Assembly: GCA_026874595.1 (NCBI GenBank)
Contig: CM049314.1
Location: forward strand, 310,001-374,000
Length of the DNA stretch: 64,000 nucleotides
Origin: Sipunculus nudus
Lineage: Eukaryota > Annelida > Sipuncula > Golfingiida > Sipunculidae
Direction: 5' to 3'
Below are positions 49,701 to 62,448 of this stretch, in pieces. Position 1 is the first letter of the stretch, and each line of letters begins with the position of its first letter. The notes under the pieces were generated by a model. It searched no databases. It was not told the DNA's origin and was given only the letters and a program-made list of their open reading frames with translations. The position numbers and the translations under genes were made by a program.

Positions 49701-52700
49701 TATCATACAAGTAAAAGTCTCGTAAAATCTCGCACCATTTCTCGTCAAACGAGAATTTTCGAGATTTCATTAAATATGGCTTACAGGTCGCATTTTTTAA
49801 ACTATGACTTTGAAAATGACATATTCTGTGTTGTTTAGAAATATCTCGAAATCAATTTTTCATTTTTTGGAAATAGCCACCAGGGGGCGTGGTACATGAA
49901 ACACTGTAACATATCATTTTTCTGCAATATCTCAAAAAATATTAAACGTGACACCATTTTTTTGGTCGTATCTAAAACTAGGAACATTGGCTTATCCCTT
50001 CGCACATGTTGCTTTGTGCTGCCGTTACCATGGTTACCAAATTTTGGGGTAAAACTTGACAATCTGAAAATTCGGAGTTTTCCAGCTTCTATCTCTGTTG
50101 ATATTTGCGATAGAAAGGTCTGGTTTTCGGCGTTAGACAGCATCCCTCTAGTTCTAAGCCATTCAATCGCAAGTCTCGTCATATCTCGCGCCGTTTCTCG
50201 TGAAACGAGAACACGTGACCATTCAAAGAAATGCCTATAATTCTGTCATTTTTCACGCTACAGACACATGGCTTGCAGCGCCGGATAGCGGCTGACACTC
50301 GCAGTCACATTCAGGGGTCGCATTGTCAGTCTCGTCAAATCTCGCGCCGTGTTTCACCAAACCACGAAGTCACGTGCCGTCGCCGCAAGTGGCGGCAGGG
50401 TCCTTACGGTGGGCGGCCGGCGTGTGCAGCGGTGCGTGACGGCCTCTCCGGGCCCCATCTATGATCATACATGTTGGAGGCACAGTCACAACTTTATTGC
50501 TTGCCGGAAATCTTCGATTTTCGCAAGCTGGTTGGTCAGTCGCGGATGTCTGTTTGTCTGTTTGTTTGTTTGTTTGTTTGTCTGTCCAGTCTCTACAGGT
50601 CGCAATTTTCATCCCATCGCTTTCAAACTTTCACAGTTTGTGTAGAATCAAAAATGCAAGAAGCCTATTGTTTTTGGGCAATATAGGTCAAAGGTCAAGG
50701 TCAAGGTCATCAAAAGTTCCTAAAGTGCTCTTTTCTTCATATCTCCATTACTATTTGTCATAGCCACTTCAAACATGGCTCATTTTAATCGGCATTCCAA
50801 GGCCTTTCTTCTGATGTATATGTTGCTGAAATCAACTGTTTCTATGGTTACACATTTTGGGGGAAATCTCATGATTTTCGAAAATAAAAGGCCTAATTTT
50901 TCTAACTTTGTCATTTTTAAAGCTAGAGAGTTCTAGTTTTTTGCATCATATAGTACTAAATAAGCTTTTTATCATACAAGTAAAAGTCTCGTAAAATCTC
51001 GCACCATTTCTCGTCAAACGAGAATTTTCGAGATTTCATTAAATATGGCTTACAGGTCGCATTTTTTAAACTATGACTTTGAAAATGACATATTCTGTGT
51101 TGTTTAGAAATATCTCGAAATCAATTTTTCATTTTTTGGAAATAGCCACCAGGGGGCGTGGTACATGAAACACTGTAACATATCATTTTTCTGCAATATC
51201 TCAAAAAATATTAAACGTGACACCATTTTTTTGGTCGTATCTAAAACTAGGAACATTGGCTTATCCCTTCGCACATGTTGCTTTGTGCTGCCGTTACCAT
51301 GGTTACCAAATTTTGGGGTAAAACTTGACAATCTGAAAATTCGGAGTTTTCCAGCTTCTATCTCTGTTGATATTTGCGATAGAAAGGTCTGGTTTTCGGC
51401 GTTAGACAGCATCCCTCTAGTTCTAAGCCATTCAATCGCAAGTCTCGTCATATCTCGCGCCGTTTCTCGTGAAACGAGAACACGTGACCATTCAAAGAAA
51501 TGCCTATAATTCTGTCATTTTTCACGCTACAGACACATGGCTTGCAGCGCCGGATAGCGGCTGACACTCGCAGTCACATTCAGGGGTCGCATTGTCAGTC
51601 TCGTCAAATCTCGCGCCGTGTTTCACCAAACCACGAAGTCACGTGCCGTCGCCGCAAGTGGCGGCAGGGTCCTTACGGTGGGCGGCCGGCGTGTGCAGCG
51701 GTGCGTGACGGCCTCTCCGGGCCCCATCTATGATCATACATGTTGGAGGCACAGTCACAACTTTATTGCTTGCCGGAAATCTTCGATTTTCGCAAGCTGG
51801 TTGGTCAGTCGCGGATGTCTGTTTGTCTGTTTGTTTGTTTGTTTGTTTGTCTGTCCAGTCTCTACAGGTCGCAATTTTCATCCCATCGCTTTCAAACTTT
51901 CACAGTTTGTGTAGAATCAAAAATGCAAGAAGCCTATTGTTTTTGGGCAATATAGGTCAAAGGTCAAGGTCAAGGTCATCAAAAGTTCCTAAAGTGCTCT
52001 TTTCTTCATATCTCCATTACTATTTGTCATAGCCACTTCAAACATGGCTCATTTTAATCGGCATTCCAAGGCCTTTCTTCTGATGTATATGTTGCTGAAA
52101 TCAACTGTTTCTATGGTTACACATTTTGGGGGAAATCTCATGATTTTCGAAAATAAAAGGCCTAATTTTTCTAACTTTGTCATTTTTAAAGCTAGAGAGT
52201 TCTAGTTTTTTGCATCATATAGTACTAAATAAGCTTTTTATCATACAAGTAAAAGTCTCGTAAAATCTCGCACCATTTCTCGTCAAACGAGAATTTTCGA
52301 GATTTCATTAAATATGGCTTACAGGTCGCATTTTTTAAACTATGACTTTGAAAATGACATATTCTGTGTTGTTTAGAAATATCTCGAAATCAATTTTTCA
52401 TTTTTTGGAAATAGCCACCAGGGGGCGTGGTACATGAAACACTGTAACATATCATTTTTCTGCAATATCTCAAAAAATATTAAACGTGACACCATTTTTT
52501 TGGTCGTATCTAAAACTAGGAACATTGGCTTATCCCTTCGCACATGTTGCTTTGTGCTGCCGTTACCATGGTTACCAAATTTTGGGGTAAAACTTGACAA
52601 TCTGAAAATTCGGAGTTTTCCAGCTTCTATCTCTGTTGATATTTGCGATAGAAAGGTCTGGTTTTCGGCGTTAGACAGCATCCCTCTAGTTCTAAGCCAT

Positions 52701-54305
52701 TCAATCGCAAGTCTCGTCATATCTCGCGCCGTTTCTCGTGAAACGAGAACACGTGACCATTCAAAGAAATGCCTATAATTCTGTCATTTTTCACGCTACA
52801 GACACATGGCTTGCAGCGCCGGATAGCGGCTGACACTCGCAGTCACATTCAGGGGTCGCATTGTCAGTCTCGTCAAATCTCGCGCCGTGTTTCACCAAAC
52901 CACGAAGTCACGTGCCGTCGCCGCAAGTGGCGGCAGGGTCCTTACGGTGGGCGGCCGGCGTGTGCAGCGGTGGGTGACGGCCTCTCCGGGCCCCATCTAT
53001 GATCATACATGTTGGAGGCACAGTCACAACTTTATTGCTTGCCGGAAATCTTCGATTTTCGCAAGCTGGTTGGTCAGTCGCGGATGTCTGTTTGTCTGTT
53101 TGTTTGTTTGTTTGTTTGTCTGTCCAGTCTCTACAGGTCGCAATTTTCATCCCATCGCTTTCAAACTTTCACAGTTTGTGTAGAATCAAAAATGCAAGAA
53201 GCCTATTGTTTTTGGGCAATATAGGTCAAAGGTCAAGGTCAAGGTCATCAAAAGTTCCTAAAGTGCTCTTTTCTTCATATCTCCATTACTATTTGTCATA
53301 GCCACTTCAAACATGGCTCATTTTAATCGGCATTCCAAGGCCTTTCTTCTGATGTATATGTTGCTGAAATCAACTGTTTCTATGGTTACACATTTTGGGG
53401 GAAATCTCATGATTTTCGAAAATAAAAGGCCTAATTTTTCTAACTTTGTCATTTTTAAAGCTAGAGAGTTCTAGTTTTTTGCATCATATAGTACTAAATA
53501 AGCTTTTTATCATACAAGTAAAAGTCTCGTAAAATCTCGCACCATTTCTCGTCAAACGAGAATTTTCGAGATTTCATTAAATATGGCTTACAGGTCGCAT
53601 TTTTTAAACTATGACTTTGAAAATGACATATTCTGTGTTGTTTAGAAATATCTCGAAATCAATTTTTCATTTTTTGGAAATAGCCACCAGGGGGCGTGGT
53701 ACATGAAACACTGTAACATATCATTTTTCTGCAATATCTCAAAAAATATTAAACGTGACACCATTTTTTTGGTCGTATCTAAAACTAGGAACATTGGCTT
53801 ATCCCTTCGCACATGTTGCTTTGTGCTGCCGTTACCATGGTTACCAAATTTTGGGGTAAAACTTGACAATCTGAAAATTCGGAGTTTTCCAGCTTCTATC
53901 TCTGTTGATATTTGCGATAGAAAGGTCTGGTTTTCGGCGTTAGACAGCATCCCTCTAGTTCTAAGCCATTCAATCGCAAGTCTCGTCATATCTCGCGCCG
54001 TTTCTCGTGAAACGAGAACACGTGACCATTCAAAGAAATGCCTATAATTCTGTCATTTTTCACGCTACAGACACATGGCTTGCAGCGCCGGATAGCGGCT
54101 GACACTCGCAGTCACATTCAGGGGTCGCATTGTCAGTCTCGTCAAATCTCGCGCCGTGTTTCACCAAACCACGAAGTCACGTGCCGTCGCCGCAAGTGGC
54201 GGCAGGGTCCTTACGGTGGGCGGCCGGCGTGTGCAGCGGTGCGTGACGGCCTCTCCGGGCCCCATCTATGATCATACATGTTGGAGGCACAGTCACAACT
54301 TTATT
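46745..54305 (+). repeat. C array 2: six units
   Basis: An edge unit 46745-47979 (1235 bp) is followed by units at 47980, 49249, 50499, 51768 and 53037, with lengths 1269, 1250, 1269, 1269 and 1269. This order equals the last five units of C array 1, including a C-to-G change at 52973 in the fourth (43621 in array 1). The edge unit resembles that of array 1 in its first part and ordinary C units in its tail. Confidence 0.96.
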
Positions 54306-54365
54306 GCTTGCCGGAAATCTTCGATTTTCGCAAGCATGTTGGTCACCCGCGTATGTTTGTTTGTT
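54306..54365 (+). repeat. 60-bp A-type stub before D3
   Basis: The same C-to-A-type switch and TTTG-run truncation as at 44954. Confidence 0.9.
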
Positions 54366-56096
54366 GCTTGCCGGAAATCTTCGATTTCGGCAAGTTGGTT
54401 GGTCAGTTGCGTATGTCCATTTGTCTGTTTATTTGTTTTTTTTGTTTTTTTGTTTTTTTGTGTGTTTGTCTGCGCTCTCCTGGCCACAATTTTGCAGCAA
54501 TCGACATGACCCTTACAGGGTTGATTGACAACCGAACACCCTGGAACCCTATTGTTTTCGGTCAACATTGCTCCAAGGTCAAGGGTCAAGGTCACGATAG
54601 GTGTGGTTAACGGTTTTTGCACTATCACTTCGCCATAAATAGGCTTATCCACTTCTGCAATAGCTCATTTTTTTTTGTCATCACCTGTCCTTTCTTTTGA
54701 TATGTAGCTTACTTAAATTTGCCGTTACCATGGTTACATTTTTTGGGCAAAAATCATGGAAATTGGAAATAACACGACCATTTTTTTGTAACTTTGTCAG
54801 TTTTTAAGCTAGGCAGATCTAGTTTTCGGCATTTTGTTCCACATGATCAGCTTGACACGACAGAACTGAAAGTCACGCCAAATCTCGCGCCATATCTCGT
54901 CAAACGAGAAAAAACGAGACTTCGCGGAAATGCTTATAACTCGGCGACTTTTACAGCTAGACAGGTCTGGTTTTCGGCATTTCGTTCCACCAAACAAGCT
55001 TGACACGACAGAGCTGCATGTCTGGCAAAATCTCGCACCCTATCTCGTCAAACGAGAAAACACGAAATTTCACGGAAATGCTTATAACTCGGCCAGTTTT
55101 ACAGCTAGACACGTCTGGTTTCCGGCATTTCCTTCCACATGACCAGCTTGACACGATAGATGTGCAAGTCAGGCCAAATCTCGCACCCTATCTCGTCAAA
55201 CGAGAAAACACGAGATTTCACGGAAATGCTTATAACTCGGCGAGTATTACAGCTAGACAGGTCTAGTTTTCGGCATTTTCTTTCACATGACCTGCTGGAC
55301 ATGACAGAACTGAAAGTCAGGCCGAATGTCGCACCGTATCTCGTCAAACGAGAAAACATGAGACTTCACGGCATTGGTTATAACTCGGCGAGTTTTACAG
55401 ATAGACACGTCTGGTTTTCGGCATTTTGTTCCACTAGACCAGCTTGACACGACAGACATGCATGTCAGGCAAAATCTCGCACCGTATCCCGTCAAACGAG
55501 AAAACACGACATTTCACGGAACTGCAGCTAGACAGGTCTAGTTTTCGGCATTTAGTTCCACATGACCCGCTTGACATGACAGAACTCCAAGTCAGGCACA
55601 ATTTCGCACCGTATCTCGTCAAACGAGAAAACACGAGATTTCACCAAAATGCTTTTAACTCGGCGATTTTTACAGGTATGAAGGTCTAGTTTTCGGCATT
55701 GTGTCACATATGAACTGCTTGATTAGATAAAGCCATAAGTCTGCCCAAATCTCGCACCATATCTTGTGCAACGTGAACAAACGAGATGTCACTGAAATGC
55801 TTATAACTCGGCGCCTTTTACAACAAAGTAGTTCTAGTTTTCGGCATTTTGTCACATATGACCAGCTTGACATGACAAACCTGAAAACGTCTCACTGCTT
55901 CTTGTCAAACGAGATTAACGGGATTTCATGAAAAAATTTTGAACTTGGTCCCTTTTACACTAGAAAGATATGCAGCTGTTAAAGGTCAGCATGCATGAAT
56001 AAACATATTATCCGTTTCTGCTGACCCCACAATGTTGCTCATTCATATGACTGTTTCTACATGCACTCTCTGTCTATCTGTCTGTATCATTTCCAT
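54366..56096 (+). repeat. D block 3 (1731 bp)
   Basis: Matches D2, including the ACTATCACTTCG variant (about 54625). Confidence 0.95.
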
Positions 56097-59000
56097 TTCC
56101 GGCAAGCGCGTGACCTCTGGTCATCTTGTTTGTTTGTTTGTTTGTCTGTCCAGTCTCTACAGGTCGCAATTTTGATCCCATCGCTTTCAAACTTTCACAG
56201 TTTGTGTAAAATCAAAAATGCAAGAAGCCTATTGTTTTTGGGCAATATAGGTCAAAGGTCAAGGTCAAGGTCATCAAAAGTTCCTAAAGTGCTCTTTTCT
56301 TCATATCTCCATTACTATTTGTCATAGCCACTTCAAACAGGGCTCATTTTAATCGGCATTCCAAGGCCTTTCTTCTGATATATATGTTGCTGAAATCTGC
56401 TGTTTCTATGGTTACACATTTTGGGGGGAAACTCATGATTTTCGAAAATAAAAGGCCTAATTTTTCTAACTTTGTCATTTTTAAAGCTAGAGAGTTCTAG
56501 TTTTTTGCATCAGATAGTACTAAATAAGCTTTCAATTATACAAGTGAAAGTCTCGTAAAATCTCGCACCATTTCTCGTCAAACGAGAATTTTCGAGATTT
56601 CATTAAATATGGCTTACAGGTCGCATTTTTTAAACTATGACTTTGAAAATGACATATTTTGTGTTATTTAGAAATATCTCGAAACCAATTTTTCATTTTT
56701 TGGAAATAGCCACCAGGGGGCGTGGTACATGAAACACTGTAACATATCATTTTTCTGCAATATCTCAAAAAATATTAAACGTGACACCATTTTTTGGGTC
56801 GTATCTGAAACTAGGAACATTGGCTTATCCCTTCGCACATGTTGCTTTGTGCTGCCGTTACCATGGTTACCAAATTTTGGGGTAAAACTTGACAATCTGA
56901 AAATTCGGAGTTTTCCAGCTTCTCTCTCTGTTGATATTTGCGATAGAAAGGTCTGGTGTTTGGCGTTAGACAGCATCCCTCTAGTTCTTAGTCATCCAAT
57001 CGCAAGTCTCGTCATATCTCGCACCGTTTCTCGTGAAACGAGAACACGTGACCATTCAAAGAAATGCCTATAATTCTGTCATTTTTCACGCTACAGACAC
57101 ATGGCTTGCAGCGCCGGATAGCGGCTGACACTCGCAGTCACATTCAGGGGTCGCATTGTCAGTCTCGTCAAATCTCGCGCCGTGTTTCACCAAACCACGA
57201 AGTCACGTGCCGTCGCCGCAAGTGGCGGCAGGGTCCTTACGGTGGGCGGCCGGCGTGTGCAGCGGTGCGTGACGGCCTCTCCGGGCCCCATCTATGATCA
57301 TACATGTTGGAGGCACAGTCACAACTTTATTGCTTGCCGGAAATCTTCGATTTTCGCAAGCTGGTTGGTCAGTCGCGGATGTCTGTTTGTCTGTTTGTTT
57401 GTTTGTTTGTTTGTCTGTCCAGTCTCTACAGGTCGCAATTTTCATCCCATCGCTTTCAAACTTTCACAGTTTGTGTAGAATCAAAAATGCAAGAAGCCTA
57501 TTGTTTTTGGGCAATATAGGTCAAAGGTCAAGGTCAAGGTCATCAAAAGTTCCTAAAGTGCTCTTTTCTTCATATCTCCATTACTATTTGTCATAGCCAC
57601 TTCAAACATGGCTCATTTTAATCGGCATTCCAAGGCCTTTCTTCTGATGTATATGTTGCTGAAATCAACTGTTTCTATGGTTACACATTTTGGGGGAAAT
57701 CTCATGATTTTCGAAAATAAAAGGCCTAATTTTTCTAACTTTGTCATTTTTAAAGCTAGAGAGTTCTAGTTTTTTGCATCATATAGTACTAAATAAGCTT
57801 TTTATCATACAAGTAAAAGTCTCGTAAAATCTCGCACCATTTCTCGTCAAACGAGAATTTTCGAGATTTCATTAAATATGGCTTACAGGTCGCATTTTTT
57901 AAACTATGACTTTGAAAATGACATATTCTGTGTTGTTTAGAAATATCTCGAAATCAATTTTTCATTTTTTGGAAATAGCCACCAGGGGGCGTGGTACATG
58001 AAACACTGTAACATATCATTTTTCTGCAATATCTCAAAAAATATTAAACGTGACACCATTTTTTTGGTCGTATCTAAAACTAGGAACATTGGCTTATCCC
58101 TTCGCACATGTTGCTTTGTGCTGCCGTTACCATGGTTACCAAATTTTGGGGTAAAACTTGACAATCTGAAAATTCGGAGTTTTCCAGCTTCTATCTCTGT
58201 TGATATTTGCGATAGAAAGGTCTGGTTTTCGGCGTTAGACAGCATCCCTCTAGTTCTAAGCCATTCAATCGCAAGTCTCGTCATATCTCGCGCCGTTTCT
58301 CGTGAAACGAGAACACGTGACCATTCAAAGAAATGCCTATAATTCTGTCATTTTTCACGCTACAGACACATGGCTTGCAGCGCCGGATAGCGGCTGACAC
58401 TCGCAGTCACATTCAGGGGTCGCATTGTCAGTCTCGTCAAATCTCGCGCCGTGTTTCACCAAACCACGAAGTCACGTGCCGTCGCCGCAAGTGGCGGCAG
58501 GGTCCTTACGGTGGGCGGCCGGCGTGTGCAGCGGTGCGTGACGGCCTCTCCGGGCCCCATCTATGATCATACATGTTGGAGGCACAGTCACAACTTTATT
58601 GCTTGCCGGAAATCTTCGATTTTCGCAAGCTGGTTGGTCAGTCGCGGATGTCTGTTTGTCTGTTTGTTTGTTTGTTTGTTTGTCGCAATTTTCATCCCAT
58701 CGCTTTCAAACTTTCACAGTTTGTGTAGAATCAAAAATGCAAGAAGCCTATTGTTTTTGGGCAATATAGGTCAAAGGTCAAGGTCAAGGTCATCAAAAGT
58801 TCCTAAAGTGCTCTTTTCTTCATATCTCCATTACTATTTGTCATAGCCACTTCAAACATGGCTCATTTTAATCGGCATTCCAAGGCCTTTCTTCTGATGT
58901 ATATGTTGCTGAAATCAACTGTTTCTATGGTTACACATTTTGGGGGAAATCTCATGATTTTCGAAAATAAAAGGCCTAATTTTTCTAACTTTGTCATTTT

Positions 59001-62000
59001 TAAAGCTAGAGAGTTCTAGTTTTTTGCATCATATAGTACTAAATAAGCTTTTTATCATACAAGTAAAAGTCTCGTAAAATCTCGCACCATTTCTCGTCAA
59101 ACGAGAATTTTCGAGATTTCATTAAATATGGCTTACAGGTCGCATTTTTTAAACTATGACTTTGAAAATGACATATTCTGTGTTGTTTAGAAATATCTCG
59201 AAATCAATTTTTCATTTTTTGGAAATAGCCACCAGGGGGCGTGGTACATGAAACACTGTAACATATCATTTTTCTGCAATATCTCAAAAAATATTAAACG
59301 TGACACCATTTTTTTGGTCGTATCTAAAACTAGGAACATTGGCTTATCCCTTCGCACATGTTGCTTTGTGCTGCCGTTACCATGGTTACCAAATTTTGGG
59401 GTAAAACTTGACAATCTGAAAATTCGGAGTTTTCCAGCTTCTATCTCTGTTGATATTTGCGATAGAAAGGTCTGGTTTTCGGCGTTAGACAGCATCCCTC
59501 TAGTTCTAAGCCATTCAATCGCAAGTCTCGTCATATCTCGCGCCGTTTCTCGTGAAACGAGAACACGTGACCATTCAAAGAAATGCCTATAATTCTGTCA
59601 TTTTTCACGCTACAGACACATGGCTTGCAGCGCCGGATAGCGGCTGACACTCGCAGTCACATTCAGGGGTCGCATTGTCAGTCTCGTCAAATCTCGCGCC
59701 GTGTTTCACCAAACCACGAAGTCACGTGCCGTCGCCGCAAGTGGCGGCAGGGTCCTTACGGTGGGCGGCCGGCGTGTGCAGCGGTGCGTGACGGCCTCTC
59801 CGGGCCCCATCTATGATCATACATGTTGGAGGCACAGTCACAACTTTATTGCTTGCCGGAAATCTTCGATTTTCGCAAGCTGGTTGGTCAGTCGCGGATG
59901 TCTGTTTGTCTGTTTGTTTGTTTGTTTGTTTGTCTGTCCAGTCTCTACAGGTCGCAATTTTCATCCCATCGCTTTCAAACTTTCACAGTTTGTGTAGAAT
60001 CAAAAATGCAAGAAGCCTATTGTTTTTGGGCAATATAGGTCAAAGGTCAAGGTCAAGGTCATCAAAAGTTCCTAAAGTGCTCTTTTCTTCATATCTCCAT
60101 TACTATTTGTCATAGCCACTTCAAACATGGCTCATTTTAATCGGCATTCCAAGGCCTTTCTTCTGATGTATATGTTGCTGAAATCAACTGTTTCTATGGT
60201 TACACATTTTGGGGGAAATCTCATGATTTTCGAAAATAAAAGGCCTAATTTTTCTAACTTTGTCATTTTTAAAGCTAGAGAGTTCTAGTTTTTTGCATCA
60301 TATAGTACTAAATAAGCTTTTTATCATACAAGTAAAAGTCTCGTAAAATCTCGCACCATTTCTCGTCAAACGAGAATTTTCGAGATTTCATTAAATATGG
60401 CTTACAGGTCGCATTTTTTAAACTATGACTTTGAAAATGACATATTCTGTGTTGTTTAGAAATATCTCGAAATCAATTTTTCATTTTTTGGAAATAGCCA
60501 CCAGGGGGCGTGGTACATGAAACACTGTAACATATCATTTTTCTGCAATATCTCAAAAAATATTAAACGTGACACCATTTTTTTGGTCGTATCTAAAACT
60601 AGGAACATTGGCTTATCCCTTCGCACATGTTGCTTTGTGCTGCCGTTACCATGGTTACCAAATTTTGGGGTAAAACTTGACAATCTGAAAATTCGGAGTT
60701 TTCCAGCTTCTATCTCTGTTGATATTTGCGATAGAAAGGTCTGGTTTTCGGCGTTAGACAGCATCCCTCTAGTTCTAAGCCATTCAATCGCAAGTCTCGT
60801 CATATCTCGCGCCGTTTCTCGTGAAACGAGAACACGTGACCATTCAAAGAAATGCCTATAATTCTGTCATTTTTCACGCTACAGACACATGGCTTGCAGC
60901 GCCGGATAGCGGCTGACACTCGCAGTCACATTCAGGGGTCGCATTGTCAGTCTCGTCAAATCTCGCGCCGTGTTTCACCAAACCACGAAGTCACGTGCCG
61001 TCGCCGCAAGTGGCGGCAGGGTCCTTACGGTGGGCGGCCGGCGTGTGCAGCGGTGGGTGACGGCCTCTCCGGGCCCCATCTATGATCATACATGTTGGAG
61101 GCACAGTCACAACTTTATTGCTTGCCGGAAATCTTCGATTTTCGCAAGCTGGTTGGTCAGTCGCGGATGTCTGTTTGTCTGTTTGTTTGTTTGTTTGTTT
61201 GTCTGTCCAGTCTCTACAGGTCGCAATTTTCATCCCATCGCTTTCAAACTTTCACAGTTTGTGTAGAATCAAAAATGCAAGAAGCCTATTGTTTTTGGGC
61301 AATATAGGTCAAAGGTCAAGGTCAAGGTCATCAAAAGTTCCTAAAGTGCTCTTTTCTTCATATCTCCATTACTATTTGTCATAGCCACTTCAAACATGGC
61401 TCATTTTAATCGGCATTCCAAGGCCTTTCTTCTGATGTATATGTTGCTGAAATCAACTGTTTCTATGGTTACACATTTTGGGGGAAATCTCATGATTTTC
61501 GAAAATAAAAGGCCTAATTTTTCTAACTTTGTCATTTTTAAAGCTAGAGAGTTCTAGTTTTTTGCATCATATAGTACTAAATAAGCTTTTTATCATACAA
61601 GTAAAAGTCTCGTAAAATCTCGCACCATTTCTCGTCAAACGAGAATTTTCGAGATTTCATTAAATATGGCTTACAGGTCGCATTTTTTAAACTATGACTT
61701 TGAAAATGACATATTCTGTGTTGTTTAGAAATATCTCGAAATCAATTTTTCATTTTTTGGAAATAGCCACCAGGGGGCGTGGTACATGAAACACTGTAAC
61801 ATATCATTTTTCTGCAATATCTCAAAAAATATTAAACGTGACACCATTTTTTTGGTCGTATCTAAAACTAGGAACATTGGCTTATCCCTTCGCACATGTT
61901 GCTTTGTGCTGCCGTTACCATGGTTACCAAATTTTGGGGTAAAACTTGACAATCTGAAAATTCGGAGTTTTCCAGCTTCTATCTCTGTTGATATTTGCGA

Positions 62001-62388
62001 TAGAAAGGTCTGGTTTTCGGCGTTAGACAGCATCCCTCTAGTTCTAAGCCATTCAATCGCAAGTCTCGTCATATCTCGCGCCGTTTCTCGTGAAACGAGA
62101 ACACGTGACCATTCAAAGAAATGCCTATAATTCTGTCATTTTTCACGCTACAGACACATGGCTTGCAGCGCCGGATAGCGGCTGACACTCGCAGTCACAT
62201 TCAGGGGTCGCATTGTCAGTCTCGTCAAATCTCGCGCCGTGTTTCACCAAACCACGAAGTCACGTGCCGTCGCCGCAAGTGGCGGCAGGGTCCTTACGGT
62301 GGGCGGCCGGCGTGTGCAGCGGTGCGTGACGGCCTCTCCGGGCCCCATCTATGATCATACATGTTGGAGGCACAGTCACAACTTTATT
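56097..62388 (+). repeat. C array 3: five units
   Basis: An edge unit 56097-57331 (1235 bp) is followed by units at 57332, 58601, 59851 and 61120, with lengths 1269, 1250, 1269 and 1269. The G variant is at 61056, in the next-to-last unit. Compared with array 2, exactly one 1269-bp unit is missing, and the higher-order period drops from 9352 to 8083 bp. Confidence 0.96.
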
Positions 62389-62448
62389 GCTTGCCGGAAA
62401 TCTTCGATTTTCGCAAGCATGTTGGTCACCCGCGTATGTTTGTTTGTT
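62389..62448 (+). repeat. 60-bp A-type stub before D4
   Basis: Same as the stubs at 44954 and 54306. Confidence 0.9.
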
